From the NCBI GenBank assembly GCA_949293335.1, contig CASFDA010000013.1, positions 62,001 through 126,000 on the forward strand: a stretch of DNA of 64,000 nucleotides. Direction: 5' to 3'. This document shows, piece by piece, positions 36,151 to 45,700 of the stretch. Position numbers and translations under genes: made by a program. Origin of the DNA: an uncultured Spirochaetales bacterium. Lineage in GTDB: Bacteria > Spirochaetota > Spirochaetia > Sphaerochaetales > Sphaerochaetaceae. The stretch's first letter is position 1, and each line of letters begins with the position of its first letter. The notes beneath the pieces were generated by a model. It had not been told where the DNA came from. It made no database searches and was given only the letters and a program-made list of their open reading frames with translations.

Positions 36151-37488
36151 TCAGGTCCTTTCCATGAAATCCTTATAGCTCTTTTTCTCCTTTACTGTGA
36201 ACGTGTTGTTCTCGAGGAGGAACGGAACTACCTTAGAAAACTGCATGTCGTCCTTGATCATGTTTTTATAGTACTCAAGGTCCTTCTCGTCTGTGACAGA
36301 CGAGAATCTCTCTTTGAGGATCTTGTCCACTTCTTCTTCAGAAACAGGGAAATCCTCTTTCTTCTTGATATCCTCAAGTACAAGCTGGTTGCGTACATTC
36401 TGCTCCGCAGATGGCTTCCATGTCTCAAAGATAGAGGCCTTACTCTGATCCTGCATATTCATGAACTTCTCAAGAACGCTCTCTTCTAGTCCGCTCTGCT
36501 GGACAAAGCGTCTCCAGGAATTCTCGAGTTCGATGCGGACCATACTCTCCGGAAGAGAGAACTCCGTTTCGCTTTCAAGGAGTGTAAGGAGGGCAGTCAT
36601 CTTATCTTCCATGAAGATATTCTCTGCGTCCTTCTCAAGTTTTTCCTTGCACCCATTCTTGAGATCCTCGACAGTTTTGTACTCTTCCTTCACGTCCTGT
36701 GCAAACTCATCATCAAGAGCTGGAAGTTCCTTTACCTTGATCTCTGTGACTTTGACCTTGATGGTCTTTGTCTGGCCTGCAAGCACATCATCGTTTTCAG
36801 GATATGTTTTTGTAACGTTCTTCTCTTCGTCTTTCTTCATCCCGATGATGTCGTCATCAAGTTCATAGTAGTTGTACCCTGAACCGACAGTGAACGTGAA
36901 ACCGTTTCGTTTTGTTGCCTCGACCTCTTTGCCGTCATTGTCAAGCTCAACATAATCAAGGGTTACTATGTCTCCCTTCTCGACTGTTCCATTTTCTTTT
37001 GTCTTCACAATAGCGTTCTGGTCCAGGAGCTTGTCGATCTCTTTCTGAATGTCCTCATCCTTGATCTCGTAGCCAGTTACCTCAATTTCTCTGTTCTTGT
37101 AGTTCTTGACATCAAGATCTGGATATACGTCGTACTTGACGGTGAATGTAATGTCTTCACCCTTCTTGAACGGAAGAAGTTTTTCCTCATCCTGCAGTTC
37201 CGGTGTGGAGTAGGAAAGGGGCTTTTCCTTATCGCTGAGAGTATCAATGACTTCCATCAAGTGCTTTTCAAGTGTATTGAAAGTGCTTTCTTCTCTTACG
37301 ATATCTCCCACTTTCCTCTCAATGAGGTTCAGCGGTGCCTTACCTTTTCTAAATCCATCAAGCTGGATCGTCTTCTGATAATCTTGCAGCTTCTTTCTGT
37401 ATGCATCCTCAACAGATTCGGCATCTACCTTAATTGTCAGGCTTGCCTGGGAGTTATCAAGGAATTTGATGCTCTTCTCAATAACCAT
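36151..37488 (-). CDS. tig: Trigger factor (peptidyl-prolyl isomerase chaperone)
   Basis: A 445-residue ribosome-associated chaperone. The ribosome-binding domain includes [16 protein letters not shown] (about 46-61). The FKBP-type isomerase domain (about 155-240) contains [20 protein letters not shown] and [27 protein letters not shown]. The helical C-terminal arms follow (to about 430). GGAAGGATATT precedes the ATG. It is the first gene of tig-clpP-clpX-phosphoesterase on the minus strand, with 20 bases before clpP. Confidence 0.95.
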   Translation of the reverse strand: MVIEKSIKFLDNSQASLTIKVDAESVEDAYRKKLQDYQKTIQLDGFRKGKAPLNLIERKVGDIVREESTFNTLEKHLMEVIDTLSDKEKPLSYSTPELQDEEKLLPFKKGEDITFTVKYDVYPDLDVKNYKNREIEVTGYEIKDEDIQKEIDKLLDQNAIVKTKENGTVEKGDIVTLDYVELDNDGKEVEATKRNGFTFTVGSGYNYYELDDDIIGMKKDEEKNVTKTYPENDDVLAGQTKTIKVKVTEIKVKELPALDDEFAQDVKEEYKTVEDLKNGCKEKLEKDAENIFMEDKMTALLTLLESETEFSLPESMVRIELENSWRRFVQQSGLEESVLEKFMNMQDQSKASIFETWKPSAEQNVRNQLVLEDIKKKEDFPVSEEEVDKILKERFSSVTDEKDLEYYKNMIKDDMQFSKVVPFLLENNTFTVKEKKSYKDFMERT

Positions 37489-37674
37489 AATATCCTTCCT
37501 TAAAATTTAGTTGGCTTCACTCAATGTATGAATCTATATGAATATAATCCAAAACGTGATAGTTGTCACCACCATAGGAAAAGCATTGTTTTTCCTTCTT
37601 TGAAAGCTTTTTGGGTAAGTCCTCTAATTGTTTGCCATTTTTGTGGCTCGTTTCGCGATAAGCTGAAAAATTTT

Positions 37675-37710
37675 CACACTGACACTATATGTCATAGTGA
37701 GTGTGTTTTT
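37675..37710 (+). terminator. Terminator-like hairpin directly before the sigma-70 family gene
   Basis: The arm at 37675-37688 (CACACT-GA-CACTAT) pairs with 37694-37705 (ATAGTGAGTGTG) apart from a two-base bulge, with a 5-base loop, and is followed by five T (37706-37710). The sigma ORF starts 9 bases later. It could act as an attenuator, as the end of an upstream transcript, or as a repressor site. Confidence 0.5.
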
Positions 37711-37718
37711 ATAGAAAT

Positions 37719-38471
37719 ATGAAAAACAGCACGGAGAAAGCACTGGCCTTGGTGAAGGCATACAAGGATGGGGATAGGATGGCACTTGATGAGCTATTTG
37801 CCATCTACGAGCCACTTGCCAGAAAAGTAGTTGCATATTATACCAAAAGGGTATATTCCTCTCCGATGGTATCGGAAGAAGATATGATGCAGGAGGCTGC
37901 CATTGGGATGATTGAGGCCTTGGACAAGTTCTCGTTTGAAAAAGGTTGTGCGCTCAGTTCCTATCTTGAGGAGGGGATGAAAATAGCGATAAGAAGATAT
38001 TTGTCTTCAAATATCCGAATAGTTCGAATTCCGAAGCATATAATCGAGAAACTTAGCAAAGTCGAGAAGGTGATATCTTCATCAAATGATATGGATTTTG
38101 AGCAAGCCTGTCTGTTTTTAGGTTTTTCAGGACGTGATATGAAGAACATCGCCATGGCGTACTCTTCTCAGTTTCCGACATCCCTTGACACTGCCATTTC
38201 TGAAGAAGGGGATGAAACTATTTGTGATCTTCTGTCTGTCGATTCTTTTGAGGATAACTTTCTTAGGGACGATGAGATGAGAAGCTTGCTTGAGTGTATT
38301 GAATCTTTGGGAGAGGGAGAAAAAATACTGTTTACTTCTTTTTATGGCCTGTTTGGCAAAGAAAAGAAGACAGTGGAGGAGCTCTCCCTCTCCCTTTCCC
38401 TTTCTGATGCTACAATCATGAGACGTATTTCAGAAATAAAGAAGGGAATAAGGAAGAGCTTTGTAGCTTAG
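37719..38471 (+). CDS. Alternative sigma-70 family sigma factor
   Basis: A 250-residue sigma factor. Region 2: EEDMMQEAAIGMIEALDKFSFEKGCALSSYLEEGMKIAIRRYL (about 49-91), then the RIVRIPKHI start of region 3. Region 4 is at about 195-245, where EKILFTSFYGLFGKEKKTVEELSLSLSLSDATIMRRISEIKKGIRKSF carries the helix-turn-helix. It is larger than the ECF class and lacks region 1, like group 3 factors or a divergent RpoD paralogue. ATG 37719 is used; no Shine-Dalgarno is seen, and a T-tailed hairpin lies just upstream. It converges on nrdB with one base between stops. Confidence 0.88.
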   Translation: MKNSTEKALALVKAYKDGDRMALDELFAIYEPLARKVVAYYTKRVYSSPMVSEEDMMQEAAIGMIEALDKFSFEKGCALSSYLEEGMKIAIRRYLSSNIRIVRIPKHIIEKLSKVEKVISSSNDMDFEQACLFLGFSGRDMKNIAMAYSSQFPTSLDTAISEEGDETICDLLSVDSFEDNFLRDDEMRSLLECIESLGEGEKILFTSFYGLFGKEKKTVEELSLSLSLSDATIMRRISEIKKGIRKSFVA

Positions 38472-38472
38472 C

Positions 38473-39516
38473 TTAAAGATCGTCGACGAGGGCCGTGGAC
38501 TTTGCATATGCTGTGCTGCGGGCCTCGAAGAAATCTGTCTTCACCATATTTGCATTGGAGTACTGGGATACCCATTCCATCTCGGAAGGCTCTTTCTCGT
38601 ATCCAGGATAGAGCACATCATATCCGAGTGACGTCCAGCGGAGGTTGCCAAGATAGAGGATATAGGACTTCACCATTTCTTTTGTCAGACCTGTAATATT
38701 GTCCCCGATTGCATAACACCCCCATTCGATTTCTTGCCTTACACCTTCTTCCAACATGCTTCTGTAGACTTCAACTTTCTCCGGAGTAAAAAGTTCAGGC
38801 TCTTCTTTCCTGAGTTCGAGAATTATGCTTCTGAATAACCAGAGATGTGTGTTCTCATCTCTGTTGATGTATCTTATCTCTTGTGCAGAACCGGGCATTT
38901 TGCCAATTCTTGAGAGATTATAGAAGAACATGAAGCCTGAGTAGAAATAAATGCCCTCCAGAATGTAGTTTGCAATCATGACTTTCATCAGATGGAAAGC
39001 ATCTCTATGTTCCAGAAAATCGTTGTAGCAGTTTCCGATGAATGTGTTTCTCTTGAGAAGGTGTTCGTCGGTCTTCCACTGATAAAGGATGTCGTCTCGT
39101 TCGTTAGGATTGCAGATTGTGTCAAGCATATATGAGTATGCCTGAGAGTGGATACATTCCTGATAAGTCTGTATATGAAGGCATAGATTCACTTCATTTG
39201 CAGTGATGTACTCACCGACATTCGGAAGATTTGCTGTCTGCAGGGAATCAAGAAAGACGAGGAAGGAGAGAATTTTATCATATGCTCTTTTTTCGCTTTC
39301 TGTAAGTTTGTGATAGTCCTTCAGGTCCTGATTTAGGTTGATCTCTTCTGGAATCCAGAAGTTGTTCATTGCCTGCCGGTACCAGGAGGATACCCATTGG
39401 TATTTGAGATTGTTGAAATCGTTCAGATTTGTTGTATTTCCACCAATCATCCTTCGTTTGTTCGTTTCCCGGTCTCCTTCCGGGTTGAATAGCATTTTCT
39501 CTTTTAGTTCTGTCAT
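38473..39516 (-). CDS. nrdB: Class I ribonucleoside-diphosphate reductase, beta subunit
   Basis: A 347-residue di-iron protein. Iron ligands Asp90, Glu120 and His123 and the radical Tyr127 are all present (QECIHSQAYSY), followed by EGIYFYSGF and INRDENTHLWLF with the second pair of ligands. The start at 39516 follows AGGAAG and lies 10 bases after nrdA; an in-frame ATG at 39579 lies inside nrdA. The enzyme makes deoxynucleotides and needs oxygen or another oxidant to form its radical. Confidence 0.96.
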   Translation of the reverse strand: MTELKEKMLFNPEGDRETNKRRMIGGNTTNLNDFNNLKYQWVSSWYRQAMNNFWIPEEINLNQDLKDYHKLTESEKRAYDKILSFLVFLDSLQTANLPNVGEYITANEVNLCLHIQTYQECIHSQAYSYMLDTICNPNERDDILYQWKTDEHLLKRNTFIGNCYNDFLEHRDAFHLMKVMIANYILEGIYFYSGFMFFYNLSRIGKMPGSAQEIRYINRDENTHLWLFRSIILELRKEEPELFTPEKVEVYRSMLEEGVRQEIEWGCYAIGDNITGLTKEMVKSYILYLGNLRWTSLGYDVLYPGYEKEPSEMEWVSQYSNANMVKTDFFEARSTAYAKSTALVDDL

Positions 39517-39526
39517 AAACACTTCC

Positions 39527-42046
39527 TTATGATGAGCAGGATTCGCACTCTTCGACTTCAAGGGACTTGCTTCTGACATAATATAGAGTCTTCACGCCAA
39601 GTTCCCACGCAAGGATATAGAGATTGAGTACCTGTCGCATTGTAAAATCATTGGTAATATAGAGATTTACAGATTGTGCCTGATCTATGTGGCGTTGCCT
39701 GATCGCAGCGGCCTTTATGGACCATGTCTGATCAATTTCGTGTGCATTTTTATAGTACCACCACGTCTTTTCAGATAGTTCCGGAGCAAGCCGAGGCAAC
39801 ATCGAGCCCTTCTTTTCTTCATAGAAGAATCTCTTCATGACAGGATCGATACCGGCACTTGTTCCTGCAATTATGCTAGTACTGGATGTCGGGGCAATGG
39901 CAAGCAGATAACTATTGCGCATTCCGCTTTCCATGACTTCTTTCTTAAGCTTTTCCCATCTCTGACTTGTATAATTTCTTTTTTCGAAGAATTTGCCATT
40001 TTCCCAATCAGAACCTGCAAAGAGAGCATACTTTCCTTTTTCCTTTGCAATGTCTTTTGATGCTTCAACAGCAAAGTAGGAGATGTTTTCAAAGATCTTG
40101 TCTACAAAAGCAAGATGCTCCTCACTTTCCCAGACGATACCGTTCTTTGCAAGCATATGATGATAACCAGAGACCCCAAGTCCTATAGCCCTCATCCTCT
40201 TATTCGTATACTTTGCGTATTCCAGAGGATGGAAATTGAGATCAATGACATTATCCAGAGCTCTTACAGCAAGGCGTACGATCTTCCTCATGTATTCTTC
40301 GTTTTTCACAGGGAGGTTCCCCAGAGAAAGAGATGCTAGATTGCAAACTACGAAATTCCCGGGTTTCGTAGTTGTGACCATCACAGTCTCTCCATCAATT
40401 TCTTTGGTTTCGATCGAGACTTCCTCGATTTCTGCCATGCTTTGGGCAATTTCTGTACAGAGATTGGAGGAATAGATCATGCCGAGATTCGGATTTGTAT
40501 TCATCCTGTTCACGCTGTCGCGGTTGAACGTGAAGGGTGTTCCTGTCTCAACTGCAGATTTCAGAACGAGTTTTATTATGTCCTTCACAGACATAACGCG
40601 TTTTGTGATCCTTTCGTCATTTACGGCATCAAGATATTTCTTCTCCCATTCTTCTCCATAATAATCTTCGAGTGCGTATCCCTTTTTCGTAAGGATTTCA
40701 TGTGGACACATCATGTACCACGGTGCGTTTATGTCGTTTTTGGCAAGACGCCAGAAATAATCCGGATAACAGACAGCTGGAAATACGTCGTGGGCCTTCA
40801 TCCGTTCATCGCCGTTATTTGTTCTGAGGGAAAGGAATTCAGGAAGGTCTTTGTGCCAGACATCCAGATAGACGGCTACAGCTCCACTGCGTACGCCGAG
40901 CTGATCGACAGCAACTGCTGTATCGTTTACAAGTCTGATCCACCTGATGACACCGCCAGCAGCCCCCTCGAAGCCACGTATTGAGGAGCCATTTGCTCTT
41001 ACTTTCCCGAAATATAGCCCCATGCCTCCTCCGAACTTGGAAACCTTTGCAAAATTGTCGAGGCTTCGGTATATTCCATTGAGACTGTCTGGAACAGTGT
41101 CGATGAAGCAGCTTGAAAGCTGATGATATGGTTTTCTCGCGTTTGCAAGGGTAGGGGTTGCCATCGTAACTTCTAGTTTTGATAGCATGTCGTAGAATCC
41201 TTTGACATACTGCATCCTCACATCTTTTTTCTCTTTCAAGGCAAGATGCAATGCGATTCCCAGAAACATTTCCTCCGGACTTTCGAGGGCAACATGGCTA
41301 TGGCTCCGGATGATATAGCGCTTGAGAAGAAGATCCAGTCCGGCATATGTGAACAGTTCCATTCTTGATTCGTCTATGAAAGAATATGCCTCTTCGATCT
41401 CACTTTTTTCATACCCGTTCAATATGTATCGTCCATAAAGTTCTTCTGATGTAAGGTATATAAGTTTTTCATAGAATGATGATATCTTCAGCTCCATCTC
41501 TGTTTTCTGAAGTTCCTTAGAGAAGGAATATGACAAAAAGCGTGCAGCGATGTAATCCCATTTCGGACTTTCTGGTTTTGAAAGTTCTACAGAGGCTTTT
41601 ATAAGAGCATCAAGTCTTTCCTTTTCGTCCATTCCTTCTTTAATAAATGAATCGAATTTGACAAATAGGATTGAGAGAGAGTATTTGCTATCTGGAAAAT
41701 CTATCTGTATCTTCTCCAGTACTTTAGCAATATCCTCATCATTCGTAAGTTTGATGATTGCATTTCTCTCTTCTCGCAGCTTTGTGCGGTTATTTCGGAA
41801 TAGAATGTATGCCTTGGCTTCTTTGTAGTGTCCATGTTCCATCAATGTCTCTTCAACGCGGTCCTGTATGTGTTCGACGTCAAATGTGGAATCTTTTATT
41901 ATCCTTGCTTCAACGCAAAGCGCCATATTGGCAATCTCTTCTTCTGAAATGGTTTCCTTTGTACTTAGGAATGCCTTTCTGATTGCATTCTCTATCTTTT
42001 TCTTGTCATACGCTTCGGCTTTGCCATTACGTTTTATGATATTCAT
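39527..42046 (-). CDS. nrdA: Class I ribonucleoside-diphosphate reductase, alpha subunit
   Basis: An 839-residue catalytic subunit. It opens with an ATP-cone (MNIIKRNGKAEAYDKKKIENAIRKAFL), the allosteric activity domain. The catalytic core has the reducible Cys in QLSSCFIDTV, the active-site NLCTEI with its Cys and Glu, and the loop APTSSTSIIAGTSAGIDP. The C-terminal tail ends VEECESCSS, the shuttle Cys pair. It is followed after 10 bases by nrdB. No clear NrdR box or Shine-Dalgarno was seen upstream. Confidence 0.97.
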   Translation of the reverse strand: MNIIKRNGKAEAYDKKKIENAIRKAFLSTKETISEEEIANMALCVEARIIKDSTFDVEHIQDRVEETLMEHGHYKEAKAYILFRNNRTKLREERNAIIKLTNDEDIAKVLEKIQIDFPDSKYSLSILFVKFDSFIKEGMDEKERLDALIKASVELSKPESPKWDYIAARFLSYSFSKELQKTEMELKISSFYEKLIYLTSEELYGRYILNGYEKSEIEEAYSFIDESRMELFTYAGLDLLLKRYIIRSHSHVALESPEEMFLGIALHLALKEKKDVRMQYVKGFYDMLSKLEVTMATPTLANARKPYHQLSSCFIDTVPDSLNGIYRSLDNFAKVSKFGGGMGLYFGKVRANGSSIRGFEGAAGGVIRWIRLVNDTAVAVDQLGVRSGAVAVYLDVWHKDLPEFLSLRTNNGDERMKAHDVFPAVCYPDYFWRLAKNDINAPWYMMCPHEILTKKGYALEDYYGEEWEKKYLDAVNDERITKRVMSVKDIIKLVLKSAVETGTPFTFNRDSVNRMNTNPNLGMIYSSNLCTEIAQSMAEIEEVSIETKEIDGETVMVTTTKPGNFVVCNLASLSLGNLPVKNEEYMRKIVRLAVRALDNVIDLNFHPLEYAKYTNKRMRAIGLGVSGYHHMLAKNGIVWESEEHLAFVDKIFENISYFAVEASKDIAKEKGKYALFAGSDWENGKFFEKRNYTSQRWEKLKKEVMESGMRNSYLLAIAPTSSTSIIAGTSAGIDPVMKRFFYEEKKGSMLPRLAPELSEKTWWYYKNAHEIDQTWSIKAAAIRQRHIDQAQSVNLYITNDFTMRQVLNLYILAWELGVKTLYYVRSKSLEVEECESCSS

Positions 42047-42159
42047 GAGGGGAATACTAAAGGAAAGGAAAAAGGAAGAAAAGGGGATATGTTAAATTAA
42101 TCATCATATCTTTTACGAATAGTAATTTTATGTTTTGAAGAGGGTAGTTCATCGAATTA

Positions 42160-43497
42160 CTAATTTGCATTATCCCTGAGTTTCTTCCTTCTGTTGAAGT
42201 AGGAACATATGACGATCAGATCTGCTCCAAGCCAGGCAAGAGGACTTGACAGCACAATGCCGATATATCCTATAACAGAACCGAGAATGACGGATGCAAA
42301 AGATCTTGCAAAAAGCTCCACAATGCAGGCAATGAATGGCACTTTTGTATTTCCAACAGCCTGTACTGTTGTTCTGAAGACGATCAGGAGGCCCAGAAGA
42401 GGGTAGAAGGGGATCGTAAAATAGAAGAATAATTTTGCATAGTTGAATACCTCTGATGATGCATCACTGACGAATAATGGAACAACATAAGGTTCGAGCA
42501 ATAGTATTGTCAACATCATTGCAAGATTTGTCATTTCGACTATGAATATCGATGCCTTTACTCCACTTGAGATCCTGTCTTCCTGTCCTGCCCCGTAGTT
42601 CTGTGCCATATAAGCTGCGATAGCAGTTAGAAAAGCGTTGTTCACAAGTACAGAAAGCTGGTCTACTTTCGTTGCTGCAGTATAACCTGCAATTGCTTCG
42701 GTTCCGAGCTTGTTCACAGAGGCTTGCATCACAAGTTGTCCGATACACATTACAGACATCTGGAACCCCATGATGAAACCAAGTGAGAAATTTGCAAAAA
42801 GTATGTTCCTATCAATCTCCCAGTCATTTTTCTTTAGTCGCATTAGGGGATATTTCTTTATAGCAGAATAAAAAGACAGTATTGCAGACAAAAGCTGTGA
42901 AAGTACTGTCGCAAGGGCTGCCCCCATCACTCCCCAGCCGAAAGGAACTATAAATACAATATCAAGTACAATATTTAGCAGGGATGAAAATACAAGATAT
43001 ACTAGTGGTGTCTTGCTGTCTCCAAGGGCTCTAAGGATATTTGAAATGAGATTGTAGAATATGGTTGCGCCTGTCCCTAGAAGAATGACAAAAAGATATG
43101 TTGTCGAATCTTTACTGATTTGTTCTGGTACTGATATTGCCTTAATGATCAAAGGACATAGAGGGCATGTGATTACAGTTATGATAAGAGTGTAAAAGAC
43201 AGATATGTATATTGATGATGCTATGTTCTTTTTTGCTCTTTCTTTGGAACCAGAGCCTATACTCTTTGCAAGCAGTATTGAAAATCCATTCGTGAATCCC
43301 TGGATGAAACAGAGAATGAAATAAACTACTATGGTTGTCGATCCGACAGCAGCAAGTGCTTCTTCTCCGATTGTTTGCCCTACGATTATTGAGTCTGCGA
43401 GTGTATAGAAAAGCTGGAATAGGCTTCCTCCTAGAATTGGAAGAGAGAAACGGAAAATTACAGAAAGGGGTTTTCCTTCAGTCAGAGACATTGTCAT
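42160..43497 (-). CDS. MATE family efflux transporter
   Basis: A 445-residue inner-membrane antiporter with about 12 membrane segments. The N-terminal LTEGKPLSVIFRFSLPILGGSLFQLFYTLADSIIVGQTIGEEALAAVG is the classic MATE start; the second half repeats the fold (GFQMSVMCIGQLVMQASVNKLGTEAIAGYTAATKVDQLS). It exports cationic drugs or metabolites using Na+ or H+. GAGG lies 8 bases before the first ATG. It stands alone, 113 bases before nrdA on the same strand. Confidence 0.93.
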   Translation of the reverse strand: MTMSLTEGKPLSVIFRFSLPILGGSLFQLFYTLADSIIVGQTIGEEALAAVGSTTIVVYFILCFIQGFTNGFSILLAKSIGSGSKERAKKNIASSIYISVFYTLIITVITCPLCPLIIKAISVPEQISKDSTTYLFVILLGTGATIFYNLISNILRALGDSKTPLVYLVFSSLLNIVLDIVFIVPFGWGVMGAALATVLSQLLSAILSFYSAIKKYPLMRLKKNDWEIDRNILFANFSLGFIMGFQMSVMCIGQLVMQASVNKLGTEAIAGYTAATKVDQLSVLVNNAFLTAIAAYMAQNYGAGQEDRISSGVKASIFIVEMTNLAMMLTILLLEPYVVPLFVSDASSEVFNYAKLFFYFTIPFYPLLGLLIVFRTTVQAVGNTKVPFIACIVELFARSFASVILGSVIGYIGIVLSSPLAWLGADLIVICSYFNRRKKLRDNAN

Positions 43498-43673
43498 AGT
43501 AGATATCCTCAGAATTGAAGAAAATATTAATTTCTATATTTTTGTGTCAATAGTATTTTTCGGGTATGAGTTCGTATATATAAAACTTTTTCTCATTGTA
43601 TAAGTTCTTAATAAGATTGGCACGTTCAGTGTGAATATCAAGTTCCTAACAACAAAAAAAAATAGGGGCTACA

Positions 43674-44062
43674 TCAAAAGCCTAGACTTTTGCAACACCT
43701 CCTCTCCATCTCTCGGCTCAACATACGCGCATTGCTTCCAGTCACGAACACATGCAACTTCGAATCGGCAATACGGCAGCAGAAATTCTCCCAAAGCGGC
43801 ACGTTCTGTATCTCACCGAAGAAGAACCATCCTTCCTTATCCGTGAGCTCTGCTTTGACTGCAAGAATATCATCAAAATCATCAGCAGAGTCTTGTCTTC
43901 AAAATTTATGGTTCTCTGCGATGTAGTAATCTTTTTTTCTAGTGTTGCTTCTAGCTCAACTTCCTCTAAGGTATTCGATAAAGTTTTCTCTGCCTTTTTC
44001 AATAGGCGTGCGATGAGGTTTTGCATGGGAAAATCAAGTTTGATGTTGCAATCAGTCATCAT
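43674..44062 (-). pseudogene. Decayed AAA_14/COG1373-type ATPase
   Basis: Two overlapping frames carry pieces of one family. One frame gives TTSQRTINFEDKTL; after a shift near 43870-43885 the other gives ADDFDDILAVKAEL, WFFFGEIQNVPLWENF and a KLHVFVTGSNARMLSRE stretch before a TGA at 43674-43676. This is the Walker B, EIQ and TGSN core of the COG1373 ATP-binding proteins. The Walker A segment is missing, the Walker B Asp is Gly, the frame is broken and the C-terminal DUF4143 half is absent. Sequence beyond 44062 in the same frame (KAEKTLSNTLEEVELEATL and upstream) is not part of the usual family. Confidence 0.72.
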
Positions 44063-44470
44063 CTGCTTGGCCGCATTGAATTCTTGTCAGATTCATTTTC
44101 TGAATGTTTTGTGGAATCTTGAGGATATATATCCGTCTTCTGCTATTGCAGATTTTCTACCAGACGTACCACACAATAGAATTTATTTGAACTTGGAAAT
44201 TTGTCAAAATCATATATCTCAAACTCATCAAGTAGTCTGATCCTTATTTTTAAATAGTTTAGCAATAGTTTATGTATGACGACCAGTATCCTCTATGAAG
44301 AGGGGATTACGTGTTAAATTCCATTTTTTCCACTCTCCAATCCACTTCATGTCAATAAAAGAAAAAGAAGGAGATAGCTGGAAAGAAACATCAGCTATCT
44401 GACCTTTAGTATTTGATTAAGAAAAATCTAAACATAGATTTCCATACATTTACAAAAATGAAGGCAAAAT
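44063..44470. other. AT-rich decayed stretch without a supported gene
   Basis: Only short frames broken by stops occur. On the minus strand near 44165-44235 a fragment reads LLDEFEIYDFDKFPSSNKFYCV before stops, which looks like former protein but was not assigned. A plus-strand open frame (43752-44240) is only the complement of the pseudogene. Confidence 0.5.
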
Positions 44471-44506
44471 AAAAAAGGTAAGCCTTTATGCCTAAAGACT
44501 TACCTT
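44471..44506 (-). terminator. Terminator of the tRNA array
   Basis: AAGGTAAG (44475-44482) pairs with CTTACCTT (44499-44506) and is followed, on the minus strand, by a T run opposite the A run at 44471-44476. It begins 3 bases after the tRNA-Gly gene. Confidence 0.8.
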
Positions 44507-44508
44507 AG

Positions 44509-44580
44509 AGCGAAAGACGGGACTTGAACCCGCGACATCCACCTTGGCAAGGTGGAGCTCTACCACTGAGCTACTTTCGC
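44509..44580 (-). tRNA. tRNA-Gly (GCC)
   Basis: A 72-base cloverleaf read on the minus strand. The acceptor GCGAAAG pairs with CTTTCGC, the anticodon loop is TTGCCAA giving GCC, and the T arm GCGGG-TTCAAGT-CCCGT is intact. CCA is not encoded. Last gene of the four-tRNA array. Confidence 0.96.
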
Positions 44581-44593
44581 ATTTTTCTCTTCT

Positions 44594-44673
44594 TGCGAGA
44601 GGCGGGACTCGAACCCGCAAGCCGAAGCACTAGTTCCTAAGACTAGCGTGTATACCAATTCCACCACTCTCGC
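44594..44673 (-). tRNA. tRNA-Leu (TAG)
   Basis: An 80-base minus-strand cloverleaf with a long variable arm (GCTTCGGC type), as expected for Leu. The acceptor GCGAGAG pairs with CTCTCGC and the anticodon loop CTTAGGA gives TAG. CCA is not encoded. An extra copy of part of its sequence (CCACTC) appears just upstream at 44680-44688. Confidence 0.93.
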
Positions 44674-44706
44674 AGTTTCCACCACTCACGTAGTGATTTT
44701 GGTATA

Positions 44707-44779
44707 TGAGCCGCAAAGGGATCGAACCTTTGACCCGCAGATTAAGAGTCTGCTGCTCTACCAGCTGAGCTAGCGGCCC
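44707..44779 (-). tRNA. tRNA-Lys (CTT)
   Basis: A 73-base minus-strand cloverleaf. The acceptor GGGCCGC pairs with GCGGCTC (one G-T pair), the D arm is GCTCAGCTGGTAGAGC and the anticodon loop CTCTTAA gives CTT. It reads AAG codons and complements the TTT isoacceptor at 61200. Confidence 0.95.
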
Positions 44780-44797
44780 GTGCTTTGGTGTCTTTAT

Positions 44798-44871
44798 CGC
44801 GTCCTGTAGGATTCGAACCTACGACCTGCGGATTCGAAGTCCGACGCTCTGTCCAGCTGAGCTAAGAACGC
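44798..44871 (-). tRNA. tRNA-Arg (TCG)
   Basis: A 74-base minus-strand cloverleaf, first of the array. The acceptor GCGTTCT pairs with AGGACGC (one T-G pair), the anticodon loop CTTCGAA gives TCG and the T arm is GTAGG-TTCGAAT-CCTAC. The promoter lies 25-53 bases upstream. Confidence 0.95.
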
Positions 44872-44895
44872 AACTTAAACATCACAAACAGCGAT

Positions 44896-44924
44896 ATATT
44901 AGCGTTAATAGATTCCTTGTTCAA
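44896..44924 (-). promoter_or_regulatory. Promoter of the four-tRNA array
   Basis: On the minus strand TTGAAC (44924-44919) and TAATAT (44901-44896) are spaced by 17 bases, near-consensus sigma-70, upstream of tRNA-Arg at 44871. The surrounding 44872-45155 stretch holds no gene. Confidence 0.75.
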
Positions 44925-45155
44925 GTACTTTCTAACATTAATTTGACTTTTTTGAGATATTATGATTTTAGATGAATAGCAAAGAATAAAATTGAGCCTC
45001 TATTCCTCACATATTTATTATGATTTTGCCTTTTACGCTTGTTATTTATCACTTCCTGTTTTGTTCGCTTGTGGTTGTGGGGTTGTTCTTGTTTTAAACT
45101 GTTTTAATTTTCAAATGAGGTCAGATATAAAAATAAAACAAAGTGAAAATCTACC

Positions 45156-45184
45156 TTTACATTATCTCCTATTTCAAGCATAAT
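45156..45184 (+). promoter_or_regulatory. Promoter of tRNA-Val
   Basis: TTTACA (45156-45161) and CATAAT (45179-45184) are spaced by 17 bases; the tRNA starts 33 bases after the -10. Confidence 0.6.
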
Positions 45185-45216
45185 GGAACAGCGCAAAAGA
45201 AATTTGCTGTGTTTTT

Positions 45217-45288
45217 GGGCGGTTAACTCAGCGGGAGAGTGTCACGTTGACATCGTGGAAGTCGGCAGTTCGATCCTGCCATCGCCCA
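45217..45288 (+). tRNA. tRNA-Val (GAC)
   Basis: A 72-base plus-strand cloverleaf. The acceptor GGGCGGT pairs with ATCGCCC (one G-T pair), the anticodon loop TTGACAT gives GAC and the T arm is GGCAG-TTCGATC-CTGCC. It is transcribed opposite to the array, with its own promoter and terminator. Confidence 0.95.
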
Positions 45289-45290
45289 CT

Positions 45291-45333
45291 AAGGCTTATT
45301 CTATTCCAAATAAGGAATTGGATAAGCCTTTTT
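45291..45333 (+). terminator. Terminator of tRNA-Val
   Basis: AAGGCTTAT (45291-45299) pairs with ATAAGCCTT (45322-45330), with an inner ATTCC/GGAAT stem and a T run to 45333. The 45334-45700 stretch after it holds no gene that can be supported. Confidence 0.85.
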
Positions 45334-45700
45334 CCTTTATCTAACATTTTCAAAAACAGAGATGGCACTAAAGATTCTGAAATTTCTTCTACGGAATGTA
45401 TTAACTTCTGTATTATCAGATTTCTGTAACTTTCCTGTTGTTGCACCATGCTCCTTTAATCAACTTTTTGATTAGGTAGTATAGTTTTTATTATGACAAT
45501 AGGGGTAAAATGGCAAATGCCTTTTATCATAGTTAGGGTTGCCTTAAAACCATAAGGTTATGTTCTGAATATATGGTAGATATGATGATGGTAGCTCCTA
45601 ATTTTTATAACTGTTTGTAAGTACTTTTTTTATAAATTAACCTCTGGTACCAATAGAGTTCACATTCATGTGGGACTATCTATGCGGAGGATTGTGTCAA

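Noticed and set aside
40442-40984. A 180-codon plus-strand open frame
   Set aside because: It lies wholly within nrdA on the other strand and reads as a complement shadow.
43752-44240. A 162-codon plus-strand open frame
   Set aside because: It is the complement of the minus-strand ATPase pseudogene, whose family motifs are clear.
44992-45183. A 63-codon plus-strand open frame
   Set aside because: It has Cys/Leu-rich low-complexity content, no ribosome site, and overlaps the tRNA-Val promoter.
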